The notes under the pieces: model-generated
The model's input: only the letters and a program-made list of their open reading frames with translations
The model's database searches: none
What the model was told of the DNA's origin: nothing
Assembly: GCF_000428825.1 (NCBI RefSeq)
Contig: NZ_AUAR01000003.1
Coordinates: forward strand, 62,001 to 126,000
Source of the DNA: Desulfomicrobium escambiense DSM 10707
GTDB lineage: Bacteria; Desulfobacterota; Desulfovibrionia; Desulfovibrionales; Desulfomicrobiaceae
Direction of reading: 5' to 3'
Length of the DNA: 64,000 nt
Part shown: piece after piece, positions 16,798 through 26,452 of the stretch
Numbering within the stretch: position 1 is the stretch's first letter
Layout of the letters: every line of letters begins with the position of its first letter
Made by a program: the position numbers and the translations under genes

Positions 16798-17711
16798 GGC
16801 CAGCAACGCGCCCGGATTCCGCAGGCGCGCCCCGCTCGGGGGGGCGCCGCCGGCCGGGCCTGAACCGGCTTGATTTCGTTTTGCTGGGGCTGCTGACGGC
16901 AGGTCTGGCGTTTGTAGTCTGGCGGGTGCAGGCCCTCGGCGGCGCGGCCTGGGAATGGCACGTGCTCGGGCACTACCTGCTGCGGGAGGACGGACGTCCG
17001 GGCCTGCTGCTCCAAGGCGTGTTCACGACCATCCGTCTGACATGCTGGTCCGCCGTCATCGCCCTGTTCCTGGGCGTGTGGGCCGGCATGGCCCGAACAA
17101 GCCCCAGCCTGTACCTGCGTCTGGTGGGCGGCACCTATGTCGAACTGTGCCGCAACCTGCCGCCCCTGGTGCTCGTCTTCCTGTGCTATTTCTTCCTGGC
17201 CGACCGGATCGCCCCGGCCATCGGCTTGCAGGACGCCCTGCGCACGGCCCCGGAGTGGGTCAAGGCCATCGCCGGCGTGCTCGTCGGGCGCATCGATCAG
17301 GTCGACGCGTTCGTCACGGCGGCGTTCACCCTGGGGCTCTACGAAGGCGCCTACGTCGCGGAAATCGTGCGCGGCGGCGTGTCCTCGGTCGGCGCGGGAC
17401 AGTGGGAGGCGGGGCGCGCCCTGGGTTTCCCGCGCCCGCAACTGCTGCTGTTCATCATCATGCCCCAGGCCGTGCGGAACATGATCCCGCCCCTGGCCGG
17501 CCAGATCATCTCCACCATCAAGGACTCGGCCATCGTCTCGGTCATCTCCATCCAGGAACTGACCTTCCAGGGCATGCAGCTCATGGCCACGACCTACCTG
17601 ACCATGGAGGTCTGGACCTGCGTGGCCCTGCTGTACTTCGCCCTGACCTTCTCCTGCTCCCTGGCCGCAACCCGTCTGGAACAGCGCCTGCAAAGAAGAT
17701 ACACGGTCTGA
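16794..17711 (+). CDS. second polar amino acid ABC transporter permease
   Basis: A 305-residue permease that starts with GTG inside the previous stop (GTGA overlap). It carries the same hallmarks as the first permease (YVELCRNLPPLVLVFLCYFF; EAA loop EAGRALGFPRPQLLLFIIMP). It has a basic ~25-residue N-terminal extension and an inserted stretch (QDALRTAPEWVKAIAGVLVG) between membrane segments. With the first permease it would form a heterodimeric channel. No ATP-binding subunit is encoded in this operon, so one must come from elsewhere. Confidence 0.9.
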   Translation: MRPATRPDSAGAPRSGGRRRPGLNRLDFVLLGLLTAGLAFVVWRVQALGGAAWEWHVLGHYLLREDGRPGLLLQGVFTTIRLTCWSAVIALFLGVWAGMARTSPSLYLRLVGGTYVELCRNLPPLVLVFLCYFFLADRIAPAIGLQDALRTAPEWVKAIAGVLVGRIDQVDAFVTAAFTLGLYEGAYVAEIVRGGVSSVGAGQWEAGRALGFPRPQLLLFIIMPQAVRNMIPPLAGQIISTIKDSAIVSVISIQELTFQGMQLMATTYLTMEVWTCVALLYFALTFSCSLAATRLEQRLQRRYTV

Positions 17712-17819
17712 TCGCCACCCCTCGCTCATGGGTTGGCGAAGAACGGCGGCAGTCCAAAACCCGCCCGGATGTAAGGCAAGCGATCAAAGCCCCTCTGCTG
17801 CCCATGAGGATGAACCGAC

Positions 17820-17853
17820 CGGCGGCCGTCCAGAACGCGTTCTGAACGGCCGC
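17820..17853 (-). terminator. palindromic probable terminator of TonB receptor gene
   Basis: A near-perfect 33-bp palindrome (GGCGGCCGT-CAGAACGCGTTCTG-ACGGCCGCC with one asymmetric pair) abuts the stop codon of the receptor gene. There is no U-tract on the minus side, so termination is likely but not certain. It may also separate this gene from the convergent ABC operon. Confidence 0.5.
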
Positions 17854-20358
17854 CTAGAATTCGCAGCGGACGCCGGCGTAGTACCCGCGCCCGCTCACGA
17901 ACCCCTGCAGGCCCGCCGCATCGGCGACACCCGTGTGCGGATCCGCACTGAAGACGTTGTACACATCAAGCAGTAAGCTCACGGTCAGGAGCTCTTCCTT
18001 GAGGACATCGAACTCCAGGGAGACATCCGTGATAAGTCCGCCGGATATGACGCCCCCCCTGTAGGCCTGGTTGTAACCGCCATCGGCGTTGAGCCACTGG
18101 GAACTCTCGGTCGTCGGCTTGGACGCCGTGGTCCCGTAGGGCGTGTCTGCCGCGACGCGCTTGTCGGCCACCAACCCGGTTGTGGAATCCCGCCACCGGG
18201 AAACGCAGTTGAGGCGCAGGCGCTCGTCGTAGAAGCTGCCGAGCCAGTCCAGCGTCACGACCAGCGGCGCATTGAAATCATCCGCCGGCAGGTCGCTACG
18301 GGCGATAAGCTGGCCTTCGTAGTAGACCCTGTCGTAATCGTACGGATAGCCGCCAGAGATCAGATTGACATTCGTGTCGCCGTCGTACGCGCCATCGAAC
18401 GTCTTCAACCGTGACTTTGTGGCGCCGAGTGTCACCGTATGCGTGCCAAAGCGCTCCGTTTCGAACGCCCGGGACAGGCTGGCGGTTATGCCGTCATACG
18501 TGCTCTTGCCGTCATTGGTCAGCTGGTAGGTCTCCTTGTCTTCTGTCTTACTGACCAGCTGATCCCGGTGATCGCGGTGCACCAGTTCAAGCGAGTAGTC
18601 GAATCCTGCCGCCATGCCGCCGAATCCGCCCATGAGCTCATCCGAATGGGGGGTATCCAGCCCCCTGGCCTCGTAGTTCCGGTCATTGCCGACGACAAGG
18701 CGCTGGATGCCCGTAACGCGGTTGGTCGACGTGGTGTAGTTCGGCCTGTAGCGGTCAAATGCGTAGGCCCTCAACTGGCCGCCGTAATAGCGGCTGGCTC
18801 CGGCCACCAGGGTCAGGGTCCCGTCGCCCATCGTGTCGAGTTCCGCCTTGAAACGGGGAGCGAAGTTCCTGTTGAACGAGAAATCGTCGTAGTCGAGCCG
18901 CAGGCCAGGAGTGAGGGTCAGCCGCCCCCATTCAACTTCGGCCTGGAGATAGCACCCGACGGTGTTGAGCGTATTTTCTTGGTTATACTCGAAATAGTCG
19001 ATGACCGTCGCGGTCTTCGCGGTCAATCCTTCGACTCGGGCGGCCTCGTTCCACAGGTTCGTCGTCACGTTGGCGACGTCAACTCCTGTCGATAGGCGCC
19101 AAAAAACATCGCCAGTGGCCAGTTCCGGCAGTTCGAGTTCCAGGCCCGCATCCAGATTGCGGTCCCGGGAGGTGCCATCCCCCACCCCTCCGCGCTTCTC
19201 GTTCGTCAGCCCGTCGCTGTACCAGACGTTGCTCTTGGAGTCGCGGCTGAACCCGCTCTGCGCATATGCGACCCGCCCGGTCAGGGTGCCCCAGTCCGCA
19301 CGCACCTTGGCCGAGCCGCCCAGACGCAAGGCTTCGTTCCCCATCGCCCAGTCGCTGTCGAGCCATGACGGTCTCCACCGGGCCTCGGAATACGGGGCGT
19401 AGGTTGCGTCCAGCGTGATCGTCAGATCCGACGCGGGCTCCAGGAGCGCCTTGGCGAAAAAATTCTCGCTCGTGCGATGCTGGGAGCGTTCGCTGTACCC
19501 GTCAGCCTCTTCGTATCGCAACGGGATGTCCGACCATCTTCTGGCATAGGCGAACAAAAGGGACAAACTGTCCGTCACCGGCCCGTCGGCCGACGTCTGC
19601 AAACTGTGGATACGGAACTTGGGCTGATTCTCCGCCGAATCCGAATCCTCATCCACCCCCCTGAGATCGAACCATTCACTGCGCGTATGGCGTCCCTCGA
19701 CAAGAGCGTGCCACCTGTCCGTACGAGGCCGTCTGGTTTCGGCGTCCACGACTCCGCCGATGAAATTGCCGTATTTTACCGGCACGTTGCTCGTGTACAC
19801 CGTCACGGAATCAAGCAGGAGTTCGTCATGAAAAAACGTCTGGTCCGCGCCGCCCACGTCCAGGTTCGTCCAGCTCGGGACATCACCGTACTTGTCGATC
19901 CCGGACGGATCGAACGTGTTGCTGACGCTCATGCCATCGACACGAAAGTTGTTCTCATAGGGTTTGGCGCCGGAAATGGAGACTCGCGGCGGCCTGACCT
20001 CACCCATGGTCAAGGAACCGGATTCCTCGTTGGAAAACTGCACGTTCGGCAGGACCTTGAGGGCTTCCGTGATGGTGCCCGTTCTCGAGGGCATGGACTG
20101 CAGTTCAACCCCCTCGATGGTCGATTTGCCGACCACGGGCCTGTCCGCGACGACATTGACCGCATCGAGCCTGTACACAATGCCCACATCACCTGTTCGA
20201 TTCTGCCCCCCCTCCGTGTCGGGGTCTTCCACGTTGTCCGCTCCGGTCCCCCCCCCCTGAACCGGGAGGGGCGACTCTTCGGAAAATGCGGTTGCAACAG
20301 GTCCGGCCACGGCAAGCAGCCAAAGCGCCAGAAGTGCCGCACCGAATTTTTTACGCAC
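17854..20358 (-). CDS. TonB-dependent outer membrane receptor
   Basis: An 834-residue outer-membrane protein. I place the start at the GTG at 20358, preceded by TGGAG about 6 nt upstream, because it gives a clean signal peptide (KKFGAALLALWLLAVAGPVA). A longer frame from 20472 would bury that signal. A plug domain follows (about residues 65-190: DAVNVVADRPVVGKSTIEGV, ALKVLPNVQFS, RVSISGAKPYENNFRVDGMS, GGVVDAETRRP). The long C-terminal barrel has alternating aromatic strands and ends in VRCEF with terminal Phe. Ligands of this group (siderophores, cobalamin, sugars, metals) cannot be assigned. It is divergent from a GGDEF sensor gene. Confidence 0.9.
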   Translation of the reverse strand: MRKKFGAALLALWLLAVAGPVATAFSEESPLPVQGGGTGADNVEDPDTEGGQNRTGDVGIVYRLDAVNVVADRPVVGKSTIEGVELQSMPSRTGTITEALKVLPNVQFSNEESGSLTMGEVRPPRVSISGAKPYENNFRVDGMSVSNTFDPSGIDKYGDVPSWTNLDVGGADQTFFHDELLLDSVTVYTSNVPVKYGNFIGGVVDAETRRPRTDRWHALVEGRHTRSEWFDLRGVDEDSDSAENQPKFRIHSLQTSADGPVTDSLSLLFAYARRWSDIPLRYEEADGYSERSQHRTSENFFAKALLEPASDLTITLDATYAPYSEARWRPSWLDSDWAMGNEALRLGGSAKVRADWGTLTGRVAYAQSGFSRDSKSNVWYSDGLTNEKRGGVGDGTSRDRNLDAGLELELPELATGDVFWRLSTGVDVANVTTNLWNEAARVEGLTAKTATVIDYFEYNQENTLNTVGCYLQAEVEWGRLTLTPGLRLDYDDFSFNRNFAPRFKAELDTMGDGTLTLVAGASRYYGGQLRAYAFDRYRPNYTTSTNRVTGIQRLVVGNDRNYEARGLDTPHSDELMGGFGGMAAGFDYSLELVHRDHRDQLVSKTEDKETYQLTNDGKSTYDGITASLSRAFETERFGTHTVTLGATKSRLKTFDGAYDGDTNVNLISGGYPYDYDRVYYEGQLIARSDLPADDFNAPLVVTLDWLGSFYDERLRLNCVSRWRDSTTGLVADKRVAADTPYGTTASKPTTESSQWLNADGGYNQAYRGGVISGGLITDVSLEFDVLKEELLTVSLLLDVYNVFSADPHTGVADAAGLQGFVSGRGYYAGVRCEF

Positions 20359-20447
20359 GTTTTTCTCCACGAGGCCGGGGGGGCCTGGATTTGGCCACTC
20401 GACACGCCCTGTTGCTTGAGGCATGAGTAGAAAATTCACAATTACGA

Positions 20448-23400
20448 ATGTCATACAAAATATCAATAGCAATGCGCACCCTGATTTTTGCCCTCGTCCT
20501 GATCATTTCGCCCATCGCCGCAGGCGCGTTTGAGGACATACCCTTAGGCGTGGACCAAATCGATGTGTCCGCGAAACGCGCCAGTTTCAACACCGTCATT
20601 GGCGCCGCGCAGGATTCCGACGGCTATGTCTGGCTCGCGGCCCTTCCCGGATTGTACGTGTATGACGGCAATCTCGTGCGTCCCGTCCTGGAGGACATTC
20701 TCGGGGGCACCCGCATCCGATCCCTGCATATCGACTCCGGCGACACGCTCTGGCTGGGCACCAACTCAGGGGTTCTCGCGTATTCGCTGAAGACACAGAC
20801 CGCCCGTTGGCATCGCGCGACGAACTCGACCTACGGCCTCACCTCGGACATCGCCCACACCATGTACGAGGACTCGAGGGGGACACTGTGGGTCGGAACC
20901 GCTGACCGGCTCGCCAAAGCCGGCCAGCAGGGGGCGGAGGCGCCCTCTACACTCCACCGCTACGAGCCGTCCTTCGGCAGGTTTGAACGTGTCCAGGGCC
21001 TTGGCTTTTCCGCGGACACCAGCCCGGCCATCCTGGATATAGCCGAAGACGCCCACCGCAACATGTGGCTGGCCACGGACCGGGGACTCTTCCGACTCAA
21101 CGGGAACCAGGGACCGGCCACGTTCGTGCCCCTGTCTTCACACGAAGAGTATTCCGCAAAAAAGATCGGCTTCGATTACGCCGGCAACCTCTGGGTCAGC
21201 GTCTCGAAACGCGGCCTGTGGACGCTTCCGGCCGATGCGCCCATGACGGAACTCCACAGGGAGACCGAAATCCCGGCGGATCATATCCAGGATCTTCTCG
21301 TCGATTCGGACGGCGACGTCCTGATTTGCAGCAACAAGGGGCTGTTCCGCTATGCGGCCAAGGAAAGGAGTTTTTACCGGCATCCATTCGTTTTTCCGGG
21401 ACAACCGCGCCAGAATCCCGAATACATCATGTCCATCCTGGAAACGTCGTCCGGCAACCTCTGGATCGGGACCATCAACCAGGGCGTCCTGCGTCACACG
21501 GCGCATCCCGGCGCCAGGATCACAAAGCTGACCGCGCAGGCCCGGGGTGCAGGACAACCCCCCGCAGAGCTTTCCGACATCATTCATGTCACCTCCGCTC
21601 GGGACGCCAGGATGTATGTCAGCCCCAAGAGCGGAGGCATTTTCAGGTCGAGTGGCCCCGTCACGCTCAACAGGCTGAACTATTCATCGAAGATCGAATT
21701 CGAAACGGTCCTGGCAAAGTCCAGGGTCAAGTCCATGGACTGGGCCCCGGACGGCTCGCTTGTTTGCGGGCTGCACAACGCCGTGCTGCGCATAGCGCCG
21801 GATGGCGCCAGGGAAAACCTCCAGGTCGAGCCCAACCCCGAAGCCAGCTTCTCCGACAAGGATATCGAACACCTGGCCTGCATGGGCGACGGACGCGTCT
21901 GGTTCGCCACGAAATTCAAGCTTTTTTCTTGGAAACCAGGCACTTCTGAAGAAAATCCAGAGGACCTGGATCTTGAAGGCGGGTCGATCACCTGCCTGCA
22001 ACGCTTCCAGGACAGCGTCTGGATTGGCCACGGCCGAAACGTCACCGTCATCGACACGGTGTCCGGAAAGCGGACCAGGCTTGACGTCCCCCCGGCAGCC
22101 TGGGCCGACAATGCCACCATCAAGGGCATCCTGGTCGAAAACCCTGCAACGGTCTGGCTCGCCACGACAAAGAACGTCATGCGTTTCGACATGCGCACCG
22201 GCAGTCTGACGCCCATACTTACGGCAGCCCAGCAACGGATCCCCATGGCCCTGTCCCTGTGGCGAAACCCCGATGGCGCCATCTGGCTGCATACCCAGGA
22301 AAAAGTATACAGGATTTCGCCGGGCTCGGAACGGGGCGAAGAAGTGCTGCTCGGCGCGGACCACCCGTCCGTCAGCATTTCCGCCGGCCCGGCGCTCGTG
22401 GCCGGACAGGTCCTCGCCTACGGGCACTCCGACGGGCTGCTGCTCATCGACCCCCAAAGAATCGACAGGAGCGCGCGAATCGCCCCGAAAATATCCGATG
22501 TCCGCATTTTCGGCACGTCGCTGCCGGCGACGCGGCTCGGCAGAATACCCGAGCACCTCGATGTCGACCATTACCAGAACTATCTGACCTTCACCTTCAC
22601 GCTGCCCGAAGCGAGCGCGTTCCGGCCTCCCCGCTTCTTCTACTTCCTGGAGGGCGTGGATTCCGCCTGGAACGACGCCGGCTCCCAGACAACCGTCAGC
22701 TACGCCCACCTCAAGCCCGGCCGCTACACCCTGCATGTCAAAGACGGATTCGACGGTGAGCACATCTCTTCCCTAGGCATCGACATCCGAGCGCCGTGGT
22801 GGATGACCACCTGGGCCAAGGCAGGGTACGCCCTGGCCTTCGTCCTGGCCCTGCTCACGGCCTCGCGCGTGTTCACCCACGTGCAGACAACGCGGATCCG
22901 CAAGGAGATGCTCGAAACCCTCGTCATGCAGGACCCCCTGACCGAGGTGCCCAACAGGCGCAAGTTCAAGGAGGTGCTGGCCGCGGAAAAGAGCCGCTGC
23001 AAGCGCAGCAACCATCAGATCTCCGTGCTCATGATCGACATCGACTTCTTCAAGGGGTTCAACGACCGTTTCGGTCATCAGGCGGGGGACAAGGCTCTGA
23101 AACGGGTGGCGCAGACCGTGAGTTCGACCCTCAGGCGGCCAGAGGATTTCGTGGCCAGGTTCGGCGGTGAGGAGTTCGTGGTGGTGCTGCCGAGTACGAA
23201 CAGGACGGGGGCGGAGCGCGTGGCCCAGAAAATTCAGGACGCCATCTTCATGGCCGACATCCCCTACCCCGGATCACCGCTCTCGGACAGGATCACCCTG
23301 AGCATCGGAATTTCGACCTTCAGTCCGCAAAGCGACCTGCACATCGACTCGGGGCTCTTCTCGGCCGACCAGGCCCTCTACCAGGCCAAGCGCAACGGCC

Positions 23401-23456
23401 GCAACTGCGTCTTCTACAAGGACCACTGCCTGGCCCTAACGCCCGTGCGGCAGTGA
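20448..23456 (+). CDS. periplasmic-propeller GGDEF diguanylate cyclase
   Basis: A 1002-residue membrane sensor. After a signal sequence or first membrane segment (TLIFALVLIISPIAAGAF), about 650 residues carry repeated Reg_prop-type propeller blades (GYVWLAALPGLYVYD, DTLWLGTNSGVLAY, GTLWVGTADRLAK, GNLWIGTINQGVLRH). A Y_Y_Y domain follows (FFYFLEGVDSAWNDAGSQTT, YTLHVKDGFDGEH), then one transmembrane helix and a C-terminal GGDEF domain. That domain has DPLTEVPNRRKF, an active-site GGEEF and an RPED inhibitory I-site five residues upstream. It should make cyclic di-GMP in response to an extracytoplasmic cue. Its gene is divergent from the TonB receptor, suggesting a shared ligand or regulon. The last 21 bp overlap the convergent radical SAM gene. 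Confidence 0.9.
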   Translation: MSYKISIAMRTLIFALVLIISPIAAGAFEDIPLGVDQIDVSAKRASFNTVIGAAQDSDGYVWLAALPGLYVYDGNLVRPVLEDILGGTRIRSLHIDSGDTLWLGTNSGVLAYSLKTQTARWHRATNSTYGLTSDIAHTMYEDSRGTLWVGTADRLAKAGQQGAEAPSTLHRYEPSFGRFERVQGLGFSADTSPAILDIAEDAHRNMWLATDRGLFRLNGNQGPATFVPLSSHEEYSAKKIGFDYAGNLWVSVSKRGLWTLPADAPMTELHRETEIPADHIQDLLVDSDGDVLICSNKGLFRYAAKERSFYRHPFVFPGQPRQNPEYIMSILETSSGNLWIGTINQGVLRHTAHPGARITKLTAQARGAGQPPAELSDIIHVTSARDARMYVSPKSGGIFRSSGPVTLNRLNYSSKIEFETVLAKSRVKSMDWAPDGSLVCGLHNAVLRIAPDGARENLQVEPNPEASFSDKDIEHLACMGDGRVWFATKFKLFSWKPGTSEENPEDLDLEGGSITCLQRFQDSVWIGHGRNVTVIDTVSGKRTRLDVPPAAWADNATIKGILVENPATVWLATTKNVMRFDMRTGSLTPILTAAQQRIPMALSLWRNPDGAIWLHTQEKVYRISPGSERGEEVLLGADHPSVSISAGPALVAGQVLAYGHSDGLLLIDPQRIDRSARIAPKISDVRIFGTSLPATRLGRIPEHLDVDHYQNYLTFTFTLPEASAFRPPRFFYFLEGVDSAWNDAGSQTTVSYAHLKPGRYTLHVKDGFDGEHISSLGIDIRAPWWMTTWAKAGYALAFVLALLTASRVFTHVQTTRIRKEMLETLVMQDPLTEVPNRRKFKEVLAAEKSRCKRSNHQISVLMIDIDFFKGFNDRFGHQAGDKALKRVAQTVSSTLRRPEDFVARFGGEEFVVVLPSTNRTGAERVAQKIQDAIFMADIPYPGSPLSDRITLSIGISTFSPQSDLHIDSGLFSADQALYQAKRNGRNCVFYKDHCLALTPVRQ

Positions 23457-25094
23457 CAGGAAGTCGTCCATGCCGCACAGCCCGCAGGCCTGACAGCCGT
23501 CCTGCGGGCATGGCGGCGTGACCATGCCGCGCCGGTACTTGACCCACTCCGAATACAGAAACTTCCGCGACACCCCGATCTCCAGCCGGTCCCACGGGAA
23601 AACCGCATCGCGGTCGACGTGGCGGCTCAAAACGTCGTGGACCAGGGCATCGTGTTCCCGCATGGCCGCTGGCAAGCCGATTTCCGCAGCGCGTTCCAGG
23701 CAGGGGAAGATTTCCTCCCCGCCGCGGGCCAGAAACATCTGCACCCGGGCCTGGGCCGGATTTTCCCCGGCAAAGCGCATGCCCTTGTGCCGCCCCACGA
23801 TCGCCTTGAAGCGCTTCATGGCGGCCTTGAGCCGGTCTTCGTCGGGCGTGTCGGCCCACTGCAGGGGAGTCCAGGCCTTGGGCACCAGGCAGCTGACCGA
23901 AAGGGAGACAAGCTCCACACCCTTCTTGCGCGCGCCCTGGCCGGCCTTCCGCGCCGCGTCTATGCAGGACATGAACTCCTCGAACTCGGCCCAGTCCTCC
24001 TCGCCCTCGTCGGGCCAGCCCGTGATCATGTAGAGTTTCAGCGTCCCGAACTGCAGGCGGCTGATGCGGGCCACGGCCTCCAGGAAGGCCTCCTCGGAAA
24101 AGTGCTTGTTCATGGCCCGACGCAGACGGCGGCTCGCGCCCTCCAGGGCCAGGGTCACGGAGCGGGTCCCGGTGTGCCGCAGGAAACCGAGCAGCTCGTC
24201 CGTAAGGCCATCGGCCCGCAAGGAGGACAGGGAGAATTTGACCTTGCGCTCCGCCAGCCAGCGCAGGAAGGGGAGCAGGTCCGGCCAGTCCGTGAGCGCC
24301 GTGCCCACGAGGCCGACCTTGTGCGGTTCGCAGCGTTCGACAATGTCCTGCAGCACGGCCATCTCGGCGTGTCGGGGCGGCTTGTAGATGCTCCCGGCCG
24401 CGCAGAAGCGGCACCCGTACGGGCACCCGCGGTTGACCTCCAAGAGCAGCATGTCCCTGAACTGGGCTTCGGAACTGATGAAACAGGAAAAGGCCGGACG
24501 GCCCAGCACGTTCGATGAGCCGACGACGGCCCGCCGCACGGGCTCCGGGCTTTTGCCCGGAACCAGGACTCCCGGCAGGGGCGCGATGGCATCCAGGACG
24601 GAATCCTTCCCGCCGCCGTCGATCCATGTCCTGGCGATGCGCTCCACGACATCGTCAAGGCCGGCTTCGGCTTCGCCGACAAAAAGTCCATCCAGGGCGG
24701 GCAGCATGGGAAATGGGTTCAGAAAGGCCACGGGGCCGCCCGCCAGGACCACCGGCCAGGACGGGCGCTGCGCCGCGCGGACGGGGATGTCCGCATCCAG
24801 CAGCAGCTTGAGCGCATTGGGGAAGTCGCCTTCGAAATTGAGGCTGAAGAGAACAAGGGGGAAGAGGCCCAGATCGCGTCCGGAGTCGACGGACCTGGGC
24901 CTCGGGGAAGTGGAATCCCAGAAGAAACGCTCAACGGCCAACCGCTCGTTTGCCGCGAGCAGCCTGTAGACAACCTGCCACCCCAGGGTGGAGAGGCCGT
25001 GCTCCGCGGCCTCGGGGAACACGAGGGCCACGGGCAGCCGCCCGCCCCAATCCCTGAGCGGAGGGGACGAACGACCGCAGTACAGCTCGGACAC
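23436..25094 (-). CDS. radical SAM protein with N-terminal B12-binding-like domain
   Basis: A 552-residue iron-sulfur enzyme. The GTG at 25094 has AGGAGG with a 5-nt gap and is preferred to the GTG at 25100. The N-terminal ~190 residues (VALVFPEAAEHGLSTLGWQV, VVLAGGPVAFLNPFPMLPAL, DGLFVGEAEAGLDDVVERIA) resemble a cobalamin-binding-type Rossmann domain. The radical SAM core begins LLEVNRGCPYGCRFCAAGSI with CxxxCxxC. The C-terminus has an extra cysteine cluster CPQDGCQACGLCGMDDF, perhaps a second Fe-S site. It resembles the TIGR03960-type group often seen in Desulfovibrio; the reaction is unknown. It lies 42 bp downstream of ftsZ and could be the last gene of that transcript. Confidence 0.85.
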   Translation of the reverse strand: MSELYCGRSSPPLRDWGGRLPVALVFPEAAEHGLSTLGWQVVYRLLAANERLAVERFFWDSTSPRPRSVDSGRDLGLFPLVLFSLNFEGDFPNALKLLLDADIPVRAAQRPSWPVVLAGGPVAFLNPFPMLPALDGLFVGEAEAGLDDVVERIARTWIDGGGKDSVLDAIAPLPGVLVPGKSPEPVRRAVVGSSNVLGRPAFSCFISSEAQFRDMLLLEVNRGCPYGCRFCAAGSIYKPPRHAEMAVLQDIVERCEPHKVGLVGTALTDWPDLLPFLRWLAERKVKFSLSSLRADGLTDELLGFLRHTGTRSVTLALEGASRRLRRAMNKHFSEEAFLEAVARISRLQFGTLKLYMITGWPDEGEEDWAEFEEFMSCIDAARKAGQGARKKGVELVSLSVSCLVPKAWTPLQWADTPDEDRLKAAMKRFKAIVGRHKGMRFAGENPAQARVQMFLARGGEEIFPCLERAAEIGLPAAMREHDALVHDVLSRHVDRDAVFPWDRLEIGVSRKFLYSEWVKYRRGMVTPPCPQDGCQACGLCGMDDFLSLPHGR

Positions 25095-25136
25095 ACTCAC
25101 CTCCTGGCGCGCAGGCGTCTCGGGTCGGGGAGGACC

Positions 25137-26390
25137 CTAGTCGGCCTGCATGCGGATGAAGGAGGGAATCTCGAATTCCTCCTCCTCGAACAGGAACTCG
25201 GCGTCATCGCCGCCGTTGACGATCTTGCGCGGCTCGTGGCGGCGATCTTCGACACCGGGCTGGCTTCTGGCCGCGCGGATGTAGGTCGGGACGCTCAGGT
25301 CGGCGGCGTCGTTGACCGAGATCTTGCGGGTGCGCGGGCGGATGATCAGGCCCTCGCTTTCGGCGGACTGCCGCCCTCCGGCGGGCGCGGGACTGATGAC
25401 CGAAATCTTGCCACCCTTCTCCACCGGCACGTTGCCGTCCTGGATGCCGGTGGCGATGACGGTGATGCGCATCTCGTCCACGCAGTCCATGTCGAAGACC
25501 GTGCCGAAGTAGATCTTGGCGTCCTCGTGGGCGGCTTCATGCACGATGCTGGCCGCCTCGCTGACTTCCTCGATGGTCAGGTCCGGGCCGCAGGTGATGT
25601 TCATCAGCACGCCGCGGGCGCCGTCGATGGTCACGTCCTCCAGCAGCGGGCTGGTGATGGCCTTCAATGCGGCCTCGCGGGCGCGTCCGTCGCCCGAGGC
25701 GATGCCCGTGCCCATCATGGCCAGGCCCATCTCTTCCATGACGGCCTTGACGTCGGCGAAGTCGAGGTTGATGAGGCCGGGCACCATGATCAGGTCGGAG
25801 ATGCCCTTTACGGCGTGAAAGAGGACCTCGTCGGCCTTGCCCAGCATGTCGACGAAGGAGGCCTTCTTGGAGGCCAGGGTCAGCAGGCGGTCGTTGGGGA
25901 TGGTGATGATGCTGTCGACGATGTCGCGCAGTTCCTTGATGCCCCGCTCGGCCTGCTGCTGGCGGCGCTTGCCTTCAAAAAAGAACGGTTTGGTCACGAC
26001 CGCCACGGTCAGGGCGCCCATGTCCTTGGCCACCTGGGCGATGACCGGGGCCGCGCCGGTACCCGTGCCGCCACCCATGCCGGCGGTGACGAAGACCATG
26101 TCGCAATCGCCCAGCACGTCGCGGATCTGGGACTGGCTCTCCAGCGCCGCGTCGCGCCCCATGTCGGGGTTGGCGCCCGCGCCCAGGCCCTTGGTCAGCT
26201 TGTCGCCGAGCTGGATCTTGAACTCGGCCTTGGAGTGCTTCAGTGCCTGCATGTCCGTGTTGGCCGCGATGAAGGTCACGCCCTGCATGGCGGCCTTGAT
26301 CATGTTGTTGACCGCGTTGCCGCCGCCTCCGCCCACGCCGATGACCTTGATCAAAGCATTGTCTTCGCGTTCGATTTCCAGGAAATCCAT
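25137..26390 (-). CDS. ftsZ: cell division protein FtsZ
   Basis: A 417-residue tubulin-like GTPase that forms the division ring. Visible are the N-terminal [26 protein letters not shown], and the tubulin signature loop [11 protein letters not shown]. The catalytic T7 loop is represented by DFADVKAVM (the NxDFADV motif, here NLDFADV). A variable linker precedes a conserved C-terminal peptide [12 protein letters not shown], which binds FtsA. It is the last division gene of the dcw cluster, 62 bp after ftsA. Confidence 0.98.
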   Translation of the reverse strand: MDFLEIEREDNALIKVIGVGGGGGNAVNNMIKAAMQGVTFIAANTDMQALKHSKAEFKIQLGDKLTKGLGAGANPDMGRDAALESQSQIRDVLGDCDMVFVTAGMGGGTGTGAAPVIAQVAKDMGALTVAVVTKPFFFEGKRRQQQAERGIKELRDIVDSIITIPNDRLLTLASKKASFVDMLGKADEVLFHAVKGISDLIMVPGLINLDFADVKAVMEEMGLAMMGTGIASGDGRAREAALKAITSPLLEDVTIDGARGVLMNITCGPDLTIEEVSEAASIVHEAAHEDAKIYFGTVFDMDCVDEMRITVIATGIQDGNVPVEKGGKISVISPAPAGGRQSAESEGLIIRPRTRKISVNDAADLSVPTYIRAARSQPGVEDRRHEPRKIVNGGDDAEFLFEEEEFEIPSFIRMQAD

Positions 26391-26452
26391 ACTTCCCCCT
26401 AAAACGTTGACGTTGTTCCCTGTCTCCGATTTCCCCTTGTCCCCGATGCCAC

